A stretch of 64,000 nucleotides of DNA, taken from Candidatus Gastranaerophilales bacterium. Its GTDB lineage: Bacteria; Cyanobacteriota; Vampirovibrionia; Gastranaerophilales; Gastranaerophilaceae. The position numbers were made by a program, and so were the translations under genes. Where the stretch lies: the NCBI GenBank assembly GCA_944324825.1, contig CALUXU010000003.1, positions 124,001 through 188,000 on the forward strand. The letters run 5' to 3'. The notes under the pieces are model-generated. The model worked only from the letters and a program-made list of their open reading frames with translations. It ran no database searches and had not been told where the DNA came from. Of this stretch, positions 61,923 through 64,000 are shown piece after piece (within the stretch, counting starts at the first letter, position 1; each line of letters starts with the position of its first letter).

Positions 61923-63275
61923 ATGAAATTATCATCATCATTTAAAGTTGGAATATTATCACTGGTAGCCTTGCTAATATTTTTCTGTACGGTTCTATGG
62001 GTAAAAGGCAGATCACTCTCATCTGCAAAACGTATAGAAGTACAGTTCAAAGATGTTAACGGAATGCGCCCTGGGTCTGCCGTACAAATGATGGGTATGA
62101 GAGTCGGTCAGGTAGAAGAAATTAAACCTGTAATAAACGGGGAATCAAGTTATGTTCTTTTGAAATTTGTTATAACAGAACCAAATATCAAAATTCCTAA
62201 AGCTTCAATGCTTTCTATCCAGCAATCAGGACTTATCGGGGAGCAGTTCCTTGAAATTACTCCGCCAAAGGTTAAAAGCGTATACGTTCCTGTTTATTCA
62301 AGAGAAGGGCTATACAAGGGCTCTGAAGTTGAAATCAAACTTGATGATGAATATTATAACGTAGGGACAGTCAGAAAAAGTCAAATAATGTCTAAAAGTT
62401 TAATACCGGAAAATATGCAACCTTATATAAAAACACCTTACGCATATAAATTGGACTATGTAATAAGTTTGCCTGGACTTATATTACCTGAATTTATGAT
62501 GGGTGAAATAGTAAATACCTCAAAAGGGTCAAAACTAAGAATACATCCTTTAGATAATACCGCTATTCCTTATCCTCACCAAACATCACTTTATACTGTT
62601 TGTGAACCTATGAGAATTACGGACTTTATGGATTTACAATATCAGGCAGCAGCTTCATTGACTGAAACAAGTAAAAAGATTAACGATTTACTGGACGATG
62701 CTTTGATTGCAGACTTGAAACAATCAATATATAACGTTAAAAAACTAACGGCACAGGCAACTACAACTCTTGCTAAAACAGAAAAACTTATTGACGAATC
62801 AAGAGGAGATTTAGAAACTATTATAGTTCAAGTCAATACTGTGTCAAATGAGTTCTGTAAACTCTCAGGCAACGTCAACAGTATAATCGGGGATCCTCAG
62901 TTTAAACCGACACTGCTTGCAACTGCAAAATCTATTAATAATCTGTGTGATAAACTTACACCAATATTAGGTTCTGTTGATGCACAACGATTTGCACAAG
63001 ATTTGAATGCTACAATGAGCAACATCACAGAAATAACTGCAGCTGTTAATACAATGACAAAAGATGAAAAATTAAAAACACAGCTTACAACAACATTGGA
63101 TAACTTAAATAAAGCATTATATAATGTTTCTTTAACGCTTGAAACGGTTAACAATCCAAAAGAAGAAGCAAATATCAAATGTATTATGCAGGATACAGCA
63201 GTAACGGTGCATAATTTACGTAAGTTCTCCGATAAATTGAATAAGAGATTCTTATTGTTCAGACTGCTGTTCTAG
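61923..63275 (+). CDS. MCE-domain protein (MlaD-like) of the lipid transporter
   Basis: This 450-residue protein has one N-terminal membrane helix (VGILSLVALLIFFCTVLWV) and an MCE domain at about 35-120, with QFKDVNGMRPGSAVQMMGMRVGQVEEI and SIQQSGLIGEQFLEI. A long C-terminal region (about 240-450) has predicted coiled-coil or helical character. MCE hexamers form the periplasmic lipid tunnel. The long C-terminus resembles cyanobacterial/chloroplast TGD2 rather than the 180-residue MlaD. An internal insert at about 120-230 interrupts the usual path. Confidence 0.88.
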   Translation: MKLSSSFKVGILSLVALLIFFCTVLWVKGRSLSSAKRIEVQFKDVNGMRPGSAVQMMGMRVGQVEEIKPVINGESSYVLLKFVITEPNIKIPKASMLSIQQSGLIGEQFLEITPPKVKSVYVPVYSREGLYKGSEVEIKLDDEYYNVGTVRKSQIMSKSLIPENMQPYIKTPYAYKLDYVISLPGLILPEFMMGEIVNTSKGSKLRIHPLDNTAIPYPHQTSLYTVCEPMRITDFMDLQYQAAASLTETSKKINDLLDDALIADLKQSIYNVKKLTAQATTTLAKTEKLIDESRGDLETIIVQVNTVSNEFCKLSGNVNSIIGDPQFKPTLLATAKSINNLCDKLTPILGSVDAQRFAQDLNATMSNITEITAAVNTMTKDEKLKTQLTTTLDNLNKALYNVSLTLETVNNPKEEANIKCIMQDTAVTVHNLRKFSDKLNKRFLLFRLLF

Positions 63276-63289
63276 GAGGATTTTAAATC

Positions 63290-64000
63290 ATGAAAACAAT
63301 TGGTTTTTGGGGATATCCTCACCCGACACTGATTGAAGACGTCAAAAAACAATATCCGGATGCAAAGTGGGTTGATTTAGATATAGATTTTGATTATCCA
63401 GATAAAAATATCCTGCCTGAATCTTACTGCAAGATAATCAAAAATATTATAAATAATACAATAGCACTAAATCCGGTAAAAATTCTTGCACCAATCGGCA
63501 AGGATAAATGCGACAGCGGATGGTTTGCAGCACAGCTTCTAAAAGATATGGGGTACAATGTCGTTGAAAGTATCTTTGAAGAAAAAAACTATAAAAAAGA
63601 CATAATAATATCTACAAGTAATCTTCCGCTATACGATAAAATAACCAAAATTACGGCAAATATTGTTGAAGATAATACAGATATTTCTCCCTACACCCAA
63701 TGTGAAGCAAAATTCGGTTTTTGGGGAGTACCGCCAAACGACTTAGAGATACTGAAACTGTTTCCAAATGAAACTCATGTCTACGGCTGGACAAGATGCG
63801 TAGAAGCGGGAACTCCTGCGGATATTGAACTCGAAATGATGGTAGACGAAGGTGTCCCGACTGTATTTTATTCTCAGGCATTTTGCTCAAAAGCACAACT
63901 TGCAAAATATCTTGCCGACAAATACAATGGTTTATATATAGACATTGATGACTATGCAAACAATTCTATAAAAGCCAAAATTGAAGCGTTTTTGAGGTTA
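63290..64000 (+). CDS. Unrecognised protein with internal duplication (3' end outside window)
   Basis: The ATG at 63290 has AGGAGG 10 nt upstream, and the frame stays open to the window end (237 codons visible). Two copies of a GFWG motif start at residues 5 (GFWGYPHPTLIEDVKKQYP) and about 140 (GFWGVPPNDLEILKLFPNE), each followed by alpha/beta sequence, suggesting a tandem Rossmann-like repeat. No signal peptide is seen. It follows the MCE gene by 14 nt and is probably in the same operon, perhaps handling a lipid or nucleotide-sugar head group, but this is speculative. Confidence 0.6.
   Translation, partial: MKTIGFWGYPHPTLIEDVKKQYPDAKWVDLDIDFDYPDKNILPESYCKIIKNIINNTIALNPVKILAPIGKDKCDSGWFAAQLLKDMGYNVVESIFEEKNYKKDIIISTSNLPLYDKITKITANIVEDNTDISPYTQCEAKFGFWGVPPNDLEILKLFPNETHVYGWTRCVEAGTPADIELEMMVDEGVPTVFYSQAFCSKAQLAKYLADKYNGLYIDIDDYANNSIKAKIEAFLRL

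Noticed and set aside
1-64000. CRISPR arrays, tRNA or rRNA genes, IS transposases, prophage, replication origin
   Set aside because: I found no direct-repeat/spacer array, cloverleaf-like sequence, rRNA motif, transposase/integrase ORF or dnaA-box cluster. A systematic scan with tRNAscan-SE/Infernal would be decisive.

Overview
The window is AT-rich, densely coding bacterial chromosome (GC not computed). It carries about 67 protein genes and no rRNA, tRNA, CRISPR array, phage or insertion-sequence gene that I can see. The gene set fits an anaerobic, diderm, meso-DAP peptidoglycan bacterium. The markers are a MurE with a DNPR motif, an MlaEFD-type lipid transporter, lipoproteins, a flavodiiron oxygen/NO reductase, and a complex I without NADH-oxidising subunits. 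Together with the many lineage-restricted hypothetical proteins, this suggests a gut Melainabacteria/Vampirovibrionia member (Gastranaerophilales-like, sister to Cyanobacteria). That placement is inference and needs a marker-gene tree.

Layout. 1-2139 (+): end of a NUDIX/NrtR-like regulator, then secG, tcdA and an SDR reductase, all overlapping. 2140-2528: a non-coding island with nested inverted repeats. 2529-7824: an Orn/Lys/Arg decarboxylase divergent from a three-gene split glutamate synthase. 7940-14549: a hypothetical gene, then an uncharacterised minus-strand cluster (sigma-like HTH protein, zinc-ribbon/degenerate-ATPase/helical-repeat protein, exported TPR protein, lipoprotein), downstream of folK and a BaiN-like flavoprotein. 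16348-21265: hypotheticals, a GNAT protein, a WecA/TagO-type transferase, glyA and a LysM protein. 21710-27714 (-): dnaX, panD, a 49-residue ORF, a response regulator, a histidine kinase, tadA and a TIGR02757 protein. 27743-30811: an LD-carboxypeptidase, a flavodiiron protein and a membrane hypothetical.

30825-40241 (-) is an 11-gene nuoABCDHIJKLMN operon. 40288-44216 (+): a TPR protein, a GHL10-type glycosidase, a small cysteine-rich protein and an M20 peptidase. 44218-51307 (-): ftsI-murE-nagA-ilvD and a repeat protein. 51386-54862: dnaE. 54859-56611 (-): a patatin and two small exported Tyr-rich proteins. 56788-64000 (+): pyrH-frr-cdsA-rnc-rpe, then mlaE-mlaF-mlaD and an unrecognised duplicated protein cut by the window end.

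Cross-cutting themes. (1) Many transcription-unit-initial genes have a -10 box only 6-14 nt before the start codon and no Shine-Dalgarno sequence, which suggests widespread leaderless mRNAs, while internal operon genes use SD sequences or TAATG/ATGA overlaps. (2) An 8-nt-period repeat family (CTTAGCYR/CTTAATCA-like) recurs in the non-coding islands near 2.2-2.5, 21.4-21.7 and 28.65 kb. (3) Complex I without NuoEFG, plus a split glutamate synthase rich in ferredoxin domains with no NADPH subunit nearby, suggest reduced ferredoxin as the electron currency (inference).
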